Origin: Aeromonas sp. RU39B | Lineage (GTDB): Bacteria > Pseudomonadota > Gammaproteobacteria > Enterobacterales > Aeromonadaceae | Reading direction: 5' to 3' | Assembly: GCF_900156095.1 (NCBI RefSeq) | Contig: NZ_FTMJ01000010.1 | Span: forward strand, 1-64,000 | Length of the DNA stretch: 64,000 nt | Shown: one piece after another, positions 38,179 to 47,998 of the stretch | How positions within the stretch are numbered: the first letter of the stretch is position 1 | Layout of the letters: the number at the start of each line of letters is the position of its first letter | Position numbers and translations under genes: made by a program | The notes under the pieces: model-generated | The model's input: only the letters and a program-made list of their open reading frames with translations | Told to the model about the DNA's origin: nothing | The model's database searches: none

Positions 38179-39672
38179 ATGATTGAACACTGTCTGCTCA
38201 TTGATTTCAGTGCCGATCGTGGGCTGCAGGAGCAGCTGCGCGAGGCGCTGGTCAGCTCGATTCTGGCCGGGCGCTTCATTCCCGATGAGATGCTGCCCTC
38301 GTGCCGCAGCCTCTCGGAACAGCTCGGTATTTCGCGCAATACCGTTTCTCTGGTCTATGAAAGCCTGCGTGATGAGGGCTATCTGGTGAGTCGGCCGCGC
38401 AGCGGTTATTTTGTTGACCCGCAATATGCACAGGAAGAGTGCACTGGCGAGGCGCCGATCGCATTGGGTACTCAGGACAGTGCAGCTGCACCGGATTGGG
38501 GCGCGCGTTTTCGCCTTCACCCCAGCGAGCTGGTGGCCATCACCAAACCGGCGCAGTGGATGAACTACCGCTACCCCTTCATTTATGGCCAACCCGATGT
38601 GACTCACTTCCCGATGGAGCAGTGGCGCGAGGCGGCGCGACGGGTCACTGGTGGCGCCCGCGACCACCACTGGCTGCACGATCTGGTGGATCAGGACAGC
38701 CCCATGCTGATTGAGCAGCTGCGCAGCCGGGTGTTGCCCAAGCGTGGCATTTTGGCTCGCTCGGACGAGATTTTGGTGACCCTCGGCACCCAGAATGCGC
38801 TGAGCCTGATCGCCCAGCTGCTAGTGAGCCGGGGTGTGCGGGTCGGGGTGGAGAATCCGGGATTTCGTGAGGCGATCAACACCTTTACCTTGCAGCAGGC
38901 CGAGATCGTGCCGCATCCGGTCGATGAGGAAGGGCTGGTTCTGACGCCGGCCTCGGCGGCCTGTGACTACTTCTATGTGACGCCGAGCCATCAGGCGCCG
39001 ACCGGCGTCAGCATGAGCAATGCCCGTCGCCAGGAGCTGCTGCAGCACGCCATCATCCACAACCAGATCATCATCGAGGATGACTTCGACTCCGAGACCA
39101 ACATCGAAGCCTATCCACGCCCGGCGCTCAAGGCGAGCGATCCGGGTGGCCGGGTTATCTATGTCAGCTCGCTCTCCAAGGCGCTGGCGCCGGGACTGCG
39201 CCTCGGTTTTCTGGTGGCACCGGCCGAGGTGATCGACGAGCTGCGCGCCCTGCGCCGCCTGATGTATCGCCATCCTCCCGCCAATATCCAGTATCAGATG
39301 GCCCACTTTCTGGCGCAGGGTCACTACGACAGCTTCTTGCGCCGCTGCCGCGACCACAGCGCCTACCGCTGGAGCCTGCTGCGCGAAGCGCTGGAGCGTG
39401 AGTTACCGGTGTGTCGCTGTAACGACAGCCGGGCGACCGCCTTCTGGGTCGAGGCTCCCGCCGGGGTGGATACCCAGCGGCTGGCATGGCGCGCCGCCCA
39501 TAGCAGCGTGTTGATCGAACCCGGCGTGAACCACTTTCTCGATGCCACCGCGCCGCGCCACTTCTTCCGGTTGGGGTTTAGCGCCATCGAGGCCGATGCT
39601 ATTCGTCCCGGCATTCGGCTGCTGGCCGAGGCGCTGGATAAAGAGCTCGGCCGCAGCAGTCAGAGCTTGTAA
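38179..39672 (+). CDS. MocR-type (GntR/aminotransferase) transcriptional regulator
   Basis: 497 residues. The N-terminal winged helix of the GntR type (about 15-80, LPSCRSLSEQLGISRNTVSL) is fused to a fold-type I aminotransferase domain. The PLP-binding Lys334 lies in VSSLSKALAPGLRLGFLV, and the Asp/Tyr cofactor contacts are in YFYVTPSHQAP. Such regulators (GabR, PdxR, TauR) use PLP or its aldimine with an amino compound as signal. The gene is divergent from the amino acid ABC operon, which is the likely target, and it ends 3 bases before the convergent PhzF-family gene. Confidence 0.9.
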   Translation: MIEHCLLIDFSADRGLQEQLREALVSSILAGRFIPDEMLPSCRSLSEQLGISRNTVSLVYESLRDEGYLVSRPRSGYFVDPQYAQEECTGEAPIALGTQDSAAAPDWGARFRLHPSELVAITKPAQWMNYRYPFIYGQPDVTHFPMEQWREAARRVTGGARDHHWLHDLVDQDSPMLIEQLRSRVLPKRGILARSDEILVTLGTQNALSLIAQLLVSRGVRVGVENPGFREAINTFTLQQAEIVPHPVDEEGLVLTPASAACDYFYVTPSHQAPTGVSMSNARRQELLQHAIIHNQIIIEDDFDSETNIEAYPRPALKASDPGGRVIYVSSLSKALAPGLRLGFLVAPAEVIDELRALRRLMYRHPPANIQYQMAHFLAQGHYDSFLRRCRDHSAYRWSLLREALERELPVCRCNDSRATAFWVEAPAGVDTQRLAWRAAHSSVLIEPGVNHFLDATAPRHFFRLGFSAIEADAIRPGIRLLAEALDKELGRSSQSL

Positions 39673-39675
39673 GCG

Positions 39676-40473
39676 TTACAGGCTGAGCGCACCGCGCAGC
39701 ATGATCACCGCCGCACCGGTCATGGCCAGTCGGCCGCCGGCGCGGCGCTCCAGTTGCAGGGCGCCACCACGGGCCGAGGCCTGCCAGGCCCGCAGCTCAC
39801 GGCATGCCAGCCGCTCACCCCAGTAGGGGGAGAGCATGCAGTGGGCCGAGCCGGTGACCGGGTCCTCCTCCACCCCGACCCAGGGGGCAAAGTAGCGCGA
39901 CAGCAGATCAAAGCTCGGATCATCTGAAGGGGTGCTGACCACCACGCCGCGTCCCGGCAGGCGACGCAACGCAGCCATGTCGGGCGCCAGTTGCCGCAGC
40001 TGTGCTGGTTGCTCCAGCACGATCAGCACCTTGGGGCCGGCCATGGCGAAATGGCTCACCGCGCCGGGTTCAATTCCCAGCGCGGCCAGCAACGGCAGGT
40101 CGGGCGGGCAGGGGCGTGCCAGCGTTTCAGGAAAATCGAGGGTAAAGCGTTCGCCCTCGGCCGTGACCGACAAGGGGCCGGAGAGGGTAGCGAAGGTCAG
40201 GGTTTGGCCCGTTTGCAGCTTATTCTGCTCGGCCAGCACCTTGGCCACCGCCAGCGTGCCATGTCCACACAGGGCTACCTCGGTTTGAGGGGTAAACCAG
40301 CGCAGGTTCATCTCGCTTAAACAGAGAAATGCGGTCTCTGAGACCGCCATCTCGGCGGCGATCTGCTGCATCAAGGCGCTGGCAAGCGGCGTCTCGACGA
40401 TGCAGACGGCAGCAGGATTGCCGCGAAATGGGGTATCGGTAAAAGCATCGACCAGATAGATGGGAAGCGTCAT
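39676..40473 (-). CDS. PhzF family isomerase/epimerase-like protein
   Basis: 265 residues from the ATG at 40473. PhzF-family landmarks are TLPIYLVDAFTDTPFRGNPA, the catalytic Glu in VSETAFL, CGHGTLAVAKVL and EEDPVTGSAHC. The two halves repeat a diaminopimelate-epimerase-like fold. Family members catalyse isomerisation without cofactor; PhzF proper acts in phenazine synthesis, but no phz genes are here, so the substrate is unknown. It is tail-to-tail with the MocR gene. Confidence 0.88.
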   Translation of the reverse strand: MTLPIYLVDAFTDTPFRGNPAAVCIVETPLASALMQQIAAEMAVSETAFLCLSEMNLRWFTPQTEVALCGHGTLAVAKVLAEQNKLQTGQTLTFATLSGPLSVTAEGERFTLDFPETLARPCPPDLPLLAALGIEPGAVSHFAMAGPKVLIVLEQPAQLRQLAPDMAALRRLPGRGVVVSTPSDDPSFDLLSRYFAPWVGVEEDPVTGSAHCMLSPYWGERLACRELRAWQASARGGALQLERRAGGRLAMTGAAVIMLRGALSL

Positions 40474-40554
40474 CGTGGCTCCGCAGGTTGGCTCGTGTGG
40501 CGGGAGGAACATGGTATTTAAGCGCTGTCGGATAGGCGGGTCCAGCGGCAATCA

Positions 40555-40587
40555 GAACAAAAAGAAAACGCCCCCGTCGGAGGCGTT
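40555..40587 (-). terminator. Terminator of the nirBDC-cysG operon
   Basis: AACGCC and GGCGTT (40567-40572 with 40582-40587) with additional inner pairing, followed on the minus strand by TTTTCTTTTTG. Confidence 0.82.
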
Positions 40588-40594
40588 ATGACTA

Positions 40595-41995
40595 TCAGGC
40601 GCTTGCTTTGAGTCCGGGCGTCGCCTCGCCAAACCAGGCGAGCTTGTCGGCCAGCGTGGTGACCGAGCCGACCATGATGAGGGCCGGGCTTTCGACGCCC
40701 TCTGCCAGCGTGGGTAATTGCGCGAGCGTGCCGCGAATCACCCGTTGCTCGGGGCGGGTCCCGTTTTCGATCAGCGCCACCGGTGTGTCAGCGGGACGAC
40801 CGTGGGCGGTCAGTTGATCGCGGATCACGCCGCACTGGGCCAATCCCATGTAGAACACCAGCGTCTGGCGATCGCGCGCCAGCATGGGCCAGTCGAGATC
40901 CAGCGCGCCCCCTTTGCCGTGAGCGGTCACAAAGCGCACGCTCTGGGCATGGTCACGGTGAGTGAGGGGAATACCGGCGTAGGCCGCGCAGCCGCTGGCG
41001 GCGGTGATGCCGGGCACTACCTGAAAACCGACGCCACTACCGAGCAGGGTCTCCAGCTCTTCACCGCCGCGACCGAAGATAAAGGGGTCACCGCCTTTGA
41101 GGCGCACCACCTTTTGTCCCCGTTTTGCTTCATCAAGCAGCAGCTGGTTGATCCCCTCCTGCGGCACGCAGTGGTGGCCCGCCTGCTTGCCGACAAAGAT
41201 GCGGCGGGCATCGCGTCGCGCCAGTGCCATCACCTCAGCCGAGACCAGCCGGTCATAAACCACTACATCGGCCTGCTGTAGATGACGCAGGGCATGCAGG
41301 GTGAGCAGACCGGGATCGCCGGGGCCGGCTCCGACCAGCACCACTTCCCCCCGCAGCTCGCTATTGCTGGCAAACAGCGTGTCTGCGAGCTGGTTAGCCG
41401 CCGCCTGATCACCACGCGCCAGCGCCTGACCGAGGCGATCGGCACCGAGCAGCCGTTCCCAGAAGCGGCGCCGTTCACCGTGACTGGCAAAACGGGCTTT
41501 GACCCGCTCGCGCAGGGTGCCGGCAAACGCCGCCATCCGTCCCAGATGTTCAGGGAGCAGTGCTTCGAGTCGCTCACGCAGCAGGCGTGCCAGCACCGGC
41601 GCAGTACCGGCCGAGGAGATGGCGATCATCAGTGGTGAGCGATCGATGATGGAGGGCATGATGGCACTCGAACGCTTGGTATCGTCCACCACGTTGCAGA
41701 AGATTCGGCGTGAGTTGGCACTCTGATAAACCAGCGCATCCACATCCCGCAGACCGGTGGCGGCCACCACCAACCACTTCCCCTCCAGATGCTCGGGCAC
41801 AAAACACTCGGGCAGCCAGAGGATGGCGCCGCTGGCTGCCTGATCGGCCAGAGCCTGGCACAGCATAGGCGCAACCAAGGTCAGGCGGGCGCCGGCTGCG
41901 AGCAGCAGACGCGCCTTGCGTTCGGCCGCTTCGCCGCCGCCAACCAGCAGCACCGGCTTGTTATCGAGCTGGCAGAAGAGGGGCAGGTAGTCCAT
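40595..41995 (-). CDS. cysG: Siroheme synthase CysG
   Basis: 466 residues, a trifunctional enzyme. The N-terminal part (1-200) has the NAD site [16 protein letters not shown] and performs precorrin-2 dehydrogenation and ferrochelation. The C-terminal part (about 215-460) is uroporphyrinogen-III C-methyltransferase with [22 protein letters not shown] and the block [14 protein letters not shown]. Siroheme is the cofactor of NirB, explaining its place as the last gene of nirB-nirD-nirC-cysG, the same order as in E. coli. The gap to nirC is 13 bases. Confidence 0.96.
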   Translation of the reverse strand: MDYLPLFCQLDNKPVLLVGGGEAAERKARLLLAAGARLTLVAPMLCQALADQAASGAILWLPECFVPEHLEGKWLVVAATGLRDVDALVYQSANSRRIFCNVVDDTKRSSAIMPSIIDRSPLMIAISSAGTAPVLARLLRERLEALLPEHLGRMAAFAGTLRERVKARFASHGERRRFWERLLGADRLGQALARGDQAAANQLADTLFASNSELRGEVVLVGAGPGDPGLLTLHALRHLQQADVVVYDRLVSAEVMALARRDARRIFVGKQAGHHCVPQEGINQLLLDEAKRGQKVVRLKGGDPFIFGRGGEELETLLGSGVGFQVVPGITAASGCAAYAGIPLTHRDHAQSVRFVTAHGKGGALDLDWPMLARDRQTLVFYMGLAQCGVIRDQLTAHGRPADTPVALIENGTRPEQRVIRGTLAQLPTLAEGVESPALIMVGSVTTLADKLAWFGEATPGLKASA

Positions 41996-42008
41996 GGTGG
42001 CCTCCGGA

Positions 42009-42818
42009 TCAGGCGTTCTGGGTGGCGGCGACAGTCGCGTTGGCCGATGCCACCGGACGCTGCGCCTTCGGCGTGGCGTACCAGTAACCCAGACCCATGA
42101 AGAGGGCGCCGGATACGGTGTTGCCCAGCGTCACCCACAGCAGGTTGTGGCCGATGCCGCCCAGGGTGTAGGTGTCAGCGTGTGCACCGAACCAGGAGAG
42201 GGCGAACAGGGTCATGTTGGCGATGGAGTGCTCGTAGCCGGAGGCGATAAAGGCCAGCAGGCACCACCAGATGGCGATGAAGCGGGCGGCCCCTTCGGTG
42301 CGCAGCGCCATCCAGATGGCGAGGCAGACTAGCCAGTTACACAGCACGCCCTTCATGAATAGCACCAGTGCCGGCGCCTGGGTTTTGGCCAGGGCGACCT
42401 TGTGCACCAGACTGCCTGCGTCGGGCAGCAGGCTGCCGGCACCATAGGCGTAGATCAGCGCCACGGCAATTGAACCAAGCAGGTTACCCGCCCAGGTTTG
42501 CGGCAGAATCCGCAGCCAGTCGGCGCCGTTGATGGTCCCGGCCTTGACGCCGAGGGTCAGGAACATGGTGTGGCCGGTAAACAGCTCGGAGCCGGCGATG
42601 ATCACCAGCGTCAGGGCGATACCGAAGGTGGCGCCCATCACCAGCGGACGCACGCTCGGATCGAGCAGGTTACCGAGGGTGAAAATCAGGATGATGCCGA
42701 GGCCCACATAGGCGCCCGCCATGGCGGAGCTCAGCCAGAAGCCGAAGCCGTCTTCGCGGCTAAAACGGTTGATGCGGGCCGCGTTGGCGGCGCATTTATT
42801 GATGGTGTCGTTATACAT
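42009..42818 (-). CDS. nirC: Nitrite transporter NirC (formate/nitrite transporter family)
   Basis: 269 residues with six transmembrane segments. FNT-family sequence is evident: [36 protein letters not shown], and [15 protein letters not shown] with the central histidine motif GYEHSIANM. It takes up nitrite for the cytoplasmic NirBD reductase or releases it under excess. It lies between nirD and cysG. A 9-bp hairpin occupies the gap to nirD. Confidence 0.95.
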   Translation of the reverse strand: MYNDTINKCAANAARINRFSREDGFGFWLSSAMAGAYVGLGIILIFTLGNLLDPSVRPLVMGATFGIALTLVIIAGSELFTGHTMFLTLGVKAGTINGADWLRILPQTWAGNLLGSIAVALIYAYGAGSLLPDAGSLVHKVALAKTQAPALVLFMKGVLCNWLVCLAIWMALRTEGAARFIAIWWCLLAFIASGYEHSIANMTLFALSWFGAHADTYTLGGIGHNLLWVTLGNTVSGALFMGLGYWYATPKAQRPVASANATVAATQNA

Positions 42819-42835
42819 GGTGCTTTCCTAAAAAG

Positions 42836-42854
42836 GGGCTGCCACTGGCAGCCC
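42836..42854 (-). other. Intercistronic hairpin between nirD and nirC
   Basis: GGGCTGCCA and TGGCAGCCC form 9-bp arms around one base. No T run follows on the minus strand, so it is likely a stabiliser or partial attenuator. Confidence 0.55.
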
Positions 42855-42865
42855 GGTAAATGAAA

Positions 42866-43183
42866 TCAGAGGCCAACCCACACTTCCTGGCCGCGCAGCT
42901 CTACCCGGTAGGTGGTCAGCGAGACAGCCGGATTGTCGAGACAGATGCCGTCGGTCAGGCGAAAGCGCTGCTTCTTGAGGGGGCTGGCGACCCAGAACTC
43001 CCCGTCGTGTTCGCCGATCAGCCCGCGTGACAGCACGTTGGATTGGTAAAAGGGATCGCGGTTGTCGATGGCAAAGACCTGCTCGTCACGGGTCGGGCGC
43101 ATCAAGGCAACCTGGCGCCCCTTGATCAGGGCGCACACTCCGGTGCCCGGCAGAATGTCACTCAGTAAACAGGCGAGTTGCAT
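42866..43183 (-). CDS. nirD: Nitrite reductase (NADH) small subunit NirD
   Basis: 105 residues of Rieske-like fold without the usual Cys/His cluster ligands, as is normal for enterobacterial NirD: CALIKGRQVALMRP, VFAIDNRDPFYQSNVLSRG, and WVASPLKKQRFRL. It partners with NirB in cytoplasmic NADH-dependent reduction of nitrite to ammonium. It starts 2 bases after nirB and is translated from the same mRNA. Confidence 0.95.
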   Translation of the reverse strand: MQLACLLSDILPGTGVCALIKGRQVALMRPTRDEQVFAIDNRDPFYQSNVLSRGLIGEHDGEFWVASPLKKQRFRLTDGICLDNPAVSLTTYRVELRGQEVWVGL

Positions 43184-43185
43184 GC

Positions 43186-45729
43186 TCAGGCCTCCAGATT
43201 GATGTTGTAGACAGGGATGCGCTCGGCCGGGGTGGCCGGACGGTGCTGGTCACGCTCCGCCACAAACTGCACATCCGGATCGCGTTGATCGCTGTTGATG
43301 AAGTGGGCAAAACGCTTGAGCGCGTCTTCATCGCTGAGGGTGCGCGACCATTCGCACTCGTAGCGTTCGATCAGGTTGGCGACCTCCGCTTCCAGGGTGT
43401 CGGCCAGTTGCAGGCTGTCGTTGACGATCACCTGACGCAGGTAGTCGATGCCCCCTTCCAGATTGCTGATCCAGGTGGCGGTACGCTCCAGTTTGTCGGC
43501 GCTGCGCACATAGAACATCATGAAGCGGTCAACCAGGCGGATCAGGGTTTCGCGGTCGAGATCGGCCGCCAGCAGTTCGGCGTGGCGCGGCTTCATGCCG
43601 CCGTTGCCGCCCACATAGAGGTTCCAGCCGGCGTCGGTGGCGATAATGCCCACGTCCTTGCCCTGCGCTTCGGCGCACTCACGGGTACAGCCGGAGACAC
43701 CAAACTTCATCTTGTGCGGGGTGCGGATCCCCTTGTAGCGGTTTTCGAGGAAGACGCCGAGGCCGACGCTGTCTTGCACGCCGTAACGGCACCAGGTGCT
43801 GCCGACGCAGGTCTTGACCATGCGCAGTGCCTTGGCATAGGCCTGACCGGTCTCGAAACCGGCCTCCAGCAGGCGGCGCCAGATCGCCGGCAAGTCATCT
43901 TTGCGTGCACCAAACAGGCCGATGCGCTGGGCACCGGTCACCTTGGTGTAGAGGTTGAAGTCGCGTGCCACTTCGGCCAGCACCAGCAGCGCCTGCGGGG
44001 TCACTTCACCACCGGCCATGCGCGGGATCACCGAGTAGGTACCGTCCTTTTGCATGTTGCCAAGGAAGATGTCGTTGGTGTCCTGCAGCGGGGTGTTGAG
44101 CGGGCTCAGCACATAGCCGTTCCAGCAGGAGGCGAGGATTGAGCCGACCGTCGGCTTGCACACTTCACAGCCGTGGCCCTTGCCGTGCTTGGCCAGTAGC
44201 TCGTCGAAGCTCTTGATCCCTTCCACCTTGACCAGATGCAGCAGCTCCTGGCGGGAGTGGGGGAAGTGTTCACACAGGTGGTTGCTGACGGTGATGCCTT
44301 GCTTGGCCAGCTCGGCATTAAGTACCTTGCCGATGAGCGGTACGCAGCCGCCACAGCCGGTACCGGCGCCGGTGTGGGCCTTGATGGCCGCCAGCGTGGT
44401 GTGACCTTCGGCCACGGCGCGGGCGATATCGCCCTTGGAGACGTCGAAGCAGGAGCAGATCTGGGCGGTGTCGGGCAGCGCATCGACCCCCAGCGTCGGC
44501 TTGGCACCGGCATAGGCGGGCAGGATCAGGGTGTCCGGGTGCTCCGGCAGCGGCAGGCTGTTGAGCATCATCTGCAGCAGGTTGCCGTAATCTTCCACGT
44601 CACCGACCAGCACGGCGCCGAGCAGGCGACTGTTGTCTTCGCTCACTACCAGCTTTTTGTAAATCCCGGCCTGATCGTCCTGGAACAGGTAGCTGTGGCT
44701 GCCGGGGGTACGGCCGTGGGCATCACCGATGGAGCCGACCGATACACCGAGCAGCTTGAGCTTGGCGCTCATGTCGGCGCCCTGGAACTGGCTGTCGCCG
44801 CCGAGCAGCTGGTCAACCGCCACCTGAGCCATCTTGTAGCCGGGGGCGACCAGACCGAAGAAGCGGCCATTCCAGGCTGCGCACTCGCCAATGGCGAAGA
44901 TGTCCGGATCGGAGGAGTGGCACTGATCGTCGATCACGATGCCGCCGCGTTCGGCAATCGCCAGCTCGCCGTAGCGACCCAGCGTATCTTGCGGGCGGAT
45001 CCCGGTGGAGAAGACCACCACATCCACTTCCAGATTGCTTCCGTCGGCAAAGGCGAGGCGATGGCGCGCCTGCTCACCGCCGTTCATCAGAATTTCGCGG
45101 GTGTTCTTGCTGGTGTGAACCTGCACGCCCATCGACTCGATCTTGCGGCGCAGCAGCAGACCGCCCTGACCGTCGAGCTGTTCGGCCATCAGGACCGGGG
45201 CAAATTCCACCACGTGGGTTTCGAGGCCCAGCGCCTTGAGTGCGCCAGCGGCTTCCAGACCGAGCAGACCGCCCCCGATCACCACGCCGCTCTTGCCACT
45301 CTTGGCGGCAGTGCGGATCGCTTTGAGATCCTCGATGGTGCGATAGACGAAGCACTCGTCATGCTGGCCGCCCTGAATCGGCGGCACCCAGGGGTAGGAG
45401 CCGGTCGCCAGAACCAGCTTGTCGTAGGCAACCACGGTGTCCTTGTTGGAGTGCACTTCGCGCTGCTCACGATCAATTTTTTTCACCGCTTCGCCCAGCA
45501 GTAGACGGATGCCGTGCTTCTCGTAGAAACCCGGCTTGACCAAGGAGAGGTCTTCGCTGGTGTGGTGGGAAAAATAGGAGGAGAGGTGGACACGATCATA
45601 GGCGGGGCGCGGTTCGGCACCGAAGACGGTGATCTCGAAGTGGTCGCAGCCACCCCGATCAACCAGCTCTTCGATAAACCGGTGCCCCACCATGCCGTTG
45701 CCGACAACGACCAGTCTGGCTTTGCTCAT
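43186..45729 (-). CDS. nirB: Nitrite reductase (NADH) large subunit NirB
   Basis: 847 residues. Domains in order: an FAD/NAD(P)-dependent disulfide-reductase-like region (1-350, VVGNGMVGHRFIEEL and VIGGGLLGLEAAGALK); a BFD-like 2Fe-2S domain with CSCFDVSKGD and TGCGGC (about 420-460); then sulfite/nitrite reductase halves with the 4Fe-4S-siroheme cysteines in CVGSTWCRYGV and GCTRECAEAQGKDVG. It reduces nitrite to ammonium with six electrons from NADH. A perfect FNR box 70 bases upstream shows anaerobic activation. It is the first gene of nirBDC-cysG. Confidence 0.97.
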   Translation of the reverse strand: MSKARLVVVGNGMVGHRFIEELVDRGGCDHFEITVFGAEPRPAYDRVHLSSYFSHHTSEDLSLVKPGFYEKHGIRLLLGEAVKKIDREQREVHSNKDTVVAYDKLVLATGSYPWVPPIQGGQHDECFVYRTIEDLKAIRTAAKSGKSGVVIGGGLLGLEAAGALKALGLETHVVEFAPVLMAEQLDGQGGLLLRRKIESMGVQVHTSKNTREILMNGGEQARHRLAFADGSNLEVDVVVFSTGIRPQDTLGRYGELAIAERGGIVIDDQCHSSDPDIFAIGECAAWNGRFFGLVAPGYKMAQVAVDQLLGGDSQFQGADMSAKLKLLGVSVGSIGDAHGRTPGSHSYLFQDDQAGIYKKLVVSEDNSRLLGAVLVGDVEDYGNLLQMMLNSLPLPEHPDTLILPAYAGAKPTLGVDALPDTAQICSCFDVSKGDIARAVAEGHTTLAAIKAHTGAGTGCGGCVPLIGKVLNAELAKQGITVSNHLCEHFPHSRQELLHLVKVEGIKSFDELLAKHGKGHGCEVCKPTVGSILASCWNGYVLSPLNTPLQDTNDIFLGNMQKDGTYSVIPRMAGGEVTPQALLVLAEVARDFNLYTKVTGAQRIGLFGARKDDLPAIWRRLLEAGFETGQAYAKALRMVKTCVGSTWCRYGVQDSVGLGVFLENRYKGIRTPHKMKFGVSGCTRECAEAQGKDVGIIATDAGWNLYVGGNGGMKPRHAELLAADLDRETLIRLVDRFMMFYVRSADKLERTATWISNLEGGIDYLRQVIVNDSLQLADTLEAEVANLIERYECEWSRTLSDEDALKRFAHFINSDQRDPDVQFVAERDQHRPATPAERIPVYNINLEA

Positions 45730-45763
45730 AATTGCCTCAGTTGGAGTAATAAAACATCAAATC

Positions 45764-45812
45764 TGCAGCAAGCCTACTCACGCGCGCGGCGCAGGCGATT
45801 GATGCAAATCAA
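45764..45812 (-). promoter_or_regulatory. FNR-dependent class II promoter of nirB
   Basis: TTGATGCAAATCAA (45799-45812) is a perfect FNR box (TTGAT-N4-ATCAA). On the minus strand a TAGGCT -10-like hexamer lies at 45776-45771, predicting a start near 45764, exactly 41.5 bases from the box centre, the class II geometry known for E. coli nirB. A single NarL/NarP-like heptamer (TACCCAT, minus strand 45876-45870) is further upstream and unpaired. Confidence 0.85.
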
Positions 45813-45945
45813 GTGTCTATTTATATATCCCATCAGAGGTAAACCTAATAAATTCAAAGATATAACTTAATGGGTATTTGTAAGGCAAAATTACCTACAA
45901 AGTAAGGGTGTTGCTTGAAGCCTCAGCTAAAGGGGGACAGAAACA

Positions 45946-45975
45946 AAAACGCCTCCATGCAGGAGGCGTTTTTTA
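45946..45975 (-). terminator. Terminator of hslVU
   Basis: Stem 45946-45957 with 45963-45974, five-base loop, T run on both sides, 20 bases past the hslU stop. Confidence 0.9.
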
Positions 45976-45994
45976 ACCAGAAGATTCAGGCGCG

Positions 45995-47323
45995 TTACAG
46001 GATAAAACGGCTCAGATCTTCGTCCTCGATCAATTTACCGAGGTGGGCGTTGACGTAGTCGGTATTGATGGTGAAGGTCTGGCCCGACTTTTCGGAGGCG
46101 TCGAAGGAGATCTCCTCCATTAGGCGCTCCATCACGGTGTGCAGACGACGGGCACCGATATTCTCGGTGCGCTCGTTCACCTGCCAAGCCGCTTCGGCCA
46201 GACGACGAATACCATCGGCAGTAAAGTCGATGTTGACCCCTTCGGTGGCCATCAGCGCCTTGTACTGCTCGGTCAGGGAGGCGTTCGGCTCGCTCAGGAT
46301 CCGCTCGAAGTCTTCGGTGGAGAGGGCGCCCAGCTCAACCCGGATCGGCAGACGACCCTGCAGTTCGGGGATGAGATCAGACGGACGAGCCACCTGGAAC
46401 GCGCCGGAGGCGATAAACAGGATGTGATCGGTCTTGACCATGCCGTGCTTGGTGTTGACGGTGCACCCTTCAATCAGCGGCAGCAGGTCGCGCTGCACCC
46501 CTTCACGGGAGACATCCGGGCCGGACACTTCGCCGCGTTTGCAGATCTTGTCGATCTCGTCGATGAAGACGATGCCGTTGTTCTCGACCACGCTGATGGC
46601 TTTTTGCTTGAGCTCTTCCGGGTTGACCAGCTTGGCGGCCTCCTCTTCAGTGAGTGCCTTGAGGGCGTCTTTCACCTTGAGCTTGCGCTTTTTCTTCTGG
46701 CCCTGACCCAGGTTCTGGAACAGACCCTGTAGCTGGTTGGCCATCTCTTCCATACCGGGCGGGGTCATGATCTCAACACCCATCGGACTGGCGGAGAGCT
46801 CGAGCTCGATCTCTTTGTCGTCGAGCTGACCTTCGCGCAGTTTCTTGCGGAAGATCTGGCGAGTGTGGTTGTTGTCAGCCTTCTCTTCTTCACCCCAGCC
46901 GTTGCGCGGGTTGGGCAGCAGGGCGTCGAGGATGCGATCTTCGGCGTTGTCGGCGGCGCGCACTTTCATCTTTTCCATCTCGGTCTCACGCACCAGCTTG
47001 ATAGCGGCGTCGGTGAGATCGCGGATGATGCTGTCTACTTCCTTACCCACATAGCCCACTTCGGTGAACTTGGTGGCTTCGACCTTGATGAAGGGGGCGT
47101 TAGCCAGCTTGGCCAGACGACGGGCGATCTCGGTTTTACCGACGCCGGTCGGGCCGATCATCAGAATGTTCTTCGGGGTGACTTCGTGGCGCATCGCCTC
47201 ATCGAGCTGCATGCGGCGCCAGCGGTTACGCAGGGCAACGGCGACGGCGCGCTTGGCATCGGCCTGGCCGATGATATGACGGTCCAGTTCGTGAACGATT
47301 TCTCTCGGGGTCATCTCGGACAT
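45995..47323 (-). CDS. hslU: ATPase subunit of the HslUV protease
   Basis: 442 residues of the AAA+ Clp/HSP100 class: [21 protein letters not shown]-like start, Walker [18 protein letters not shown], the [14 protein letters not shown] pore-loop block, Walker B VFIDEIDK, and a C terminus DLSRFIL that docks into HslV. It unfolds substrates such as SulA and feeds them to the HslV chamber. It follows hslV after 51 bases, with a GC-rich hairpin in the gap. Confidence 0.97.
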   Translation of the reverse strand: MSEMTPREIVHELDRHIIGQADAKRAVAVALRNRWRRMQLDEAMRHEVTPKNILMIGPTGVGKTEIARRLAKLANAPFIKVEATKFTEVGYVGKEVDSIIRDLTDAAIKLVRETEMEKMKVRAADNAEDRILDALLPNPRNGWGEEEKADNNHTRQIFRKKLREGQLDDKEIELELSASPMGVEIMTPPGMEEMANQLQGLFQNLGQGQKKKRKLKVKDALKALTEEEAAKLVNPEELKQKAISVVENNGIVFIDEIDKICKRGEVSGPDVSREGVQRDLLPLIEGCTVNTKHGMVKTDHILFIASGAFQVARPSDLIPELQGRLPIRVELGALSTEDFERILSEPNASLTEQYKALMATEGVNIDFTADGIRRLAEAAWQVNERTENIGARRLHTVMERLMEEISFDASEKSGQTFTINTDYVNAHLGKLIEDEDLSRFIL

Positions 47324-47341
47324 GTTGATATTCCTGTAGCA

Positions 47342-47359
47342 GGGGCGGCCTGCCGCCCC
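47342..47359 (-). other. Intercistronic hairpin between hslV and hslU
   Basis: GGGGCGGC and GCCGCCCC, 8-bp arms around two bases. No T tract follows on the minus strand, so read-through into hslU is expected. Confidence 0.5.
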
Positions 47360-47374
47360 ATGAGAAAATGGGCC

Positions 47375-47908
47375 TTACTTGGGCTGATAGTCCAGCACTT
47401 CGACGGTGTGGTGCTGGTTGGTAAAGACGCAGATATCGCCAGCGATCTTGAGGGCCTTCTCGACAATGCTCTTGGCGTCGAGATCGGTGTTCTCAAGCAG
47501 TGCGATGGCGGCCGACTGGGCGAAGTTGCCGCCCGAGCCGATGGCGATCAGATCGTGTTCCGGCTGCACCACGTCACCGTTGCCGGTGATGATGAAGGAT
47601 TTGTTCTCGTCGGCCACGGCCAGCAGCGCTTCAAGACGGCGCAGGGCACGGTCGGTACGCCACTCTTTGGCCAGCGCCACGGCGGCGCGCTCCAGGTTGC
47701 CCTGATGGGCCTGCAGCTTGGCTTCGAAACGCTCAAGCAGGGTAAAGGCGTCGGCGGTACCGCCGGCAAATCCGGCCAGCACCTTGCCGTTGTAGAGGCG
47801 GTGGACCTTGCGGGCATTGCCTTTCATCACGGTGTTGCCAAGGGATACCTGGCCATCGCCACCGATGACGACCTGACCGTTGCGGCGAACTGAAACTATG
47901 GTGGTCAC
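47375..47908 (-). CDS. hslV: Peptidase subunit of the HslUV protease
   Basis: 177 residues of the N-terminal-nucleophile (proteasome beta) family. After removal of the initiator, Thr at position 2 becomes the catalytic N-terminal threonine ([20 protein letters not shown]); [22 protein letters not shown] and the C-terminal block follow the E. coli protein. The start codon is GTG with GAGGT 7 bases upstream. A sigma-32-type promoter and a short 5'-UTR hairpin lie just upstream. In E. coli ftsN precedes hslV; here a TRAP/GH105 unit on the other strand separates them. Confidence 0.96.
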   Translation of the reverse strand: MTTIVSVRRNGQVVIGGDGQVSLGNTVMKGNARKVHRLYNGKVLAGFAGGTADAFTLLERFEAKLQAHQGNLERAAVALAKEWRTDRALRRLEALLAVADENKSFIITGNGDVVQPEHDLIAIGSGGNFAQSAAIALLENTDLDAKSIVEKALKIAGDICVFTNQHHTVEVLDYQPK

Positions 47909-47933
47909 TTTGAGTACCTCGCTGGGGGATATA

Positions 47934-47949
47934 ACCCCGAAAGCGGGGT
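47934..47949 (-). promoter_or_regulatory. 5'-UTR hairpin of hslVU mRNA
   Basis: ACCCCG and CGGGGT form a 6-bp stem with a four-base loop between the predicted transcription start and the hslV ribosome-binding site. E. coli hslVU mRNA also carries a stem-loop at this place that affects mRNA stability. Confidence 0.5.
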
Positions 47950-47968
47950 CAAGGTTGCATGAAACCAG

Positions 47969-47998
47969 AAGTGGGGACAGGTCCGCTTTTTTTCAATG
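47969..47998 (-). promoter_or_regulatory. Sigma-32 (RpoH) promoter of hslVU
   Basis: On the minus strand CATTGAAA (-35, 47998-47991) and CCCCACTT (-10, 47976-47969) are separated by 14 bp, close to the heat-shock consensus CTTGAAA-N(13-15)-CCCCATNT. The predicted start leaves about 54 bases of leader before the GTG of hslV. Confidence 0.75.

Noticed and set aside
45870-45876. NarL/NarP heptamer ATGGGTA upstream of nirB
   Set aside because: A single heptamer without a 7-2-7 partner is expected by chance. Noted only as context.
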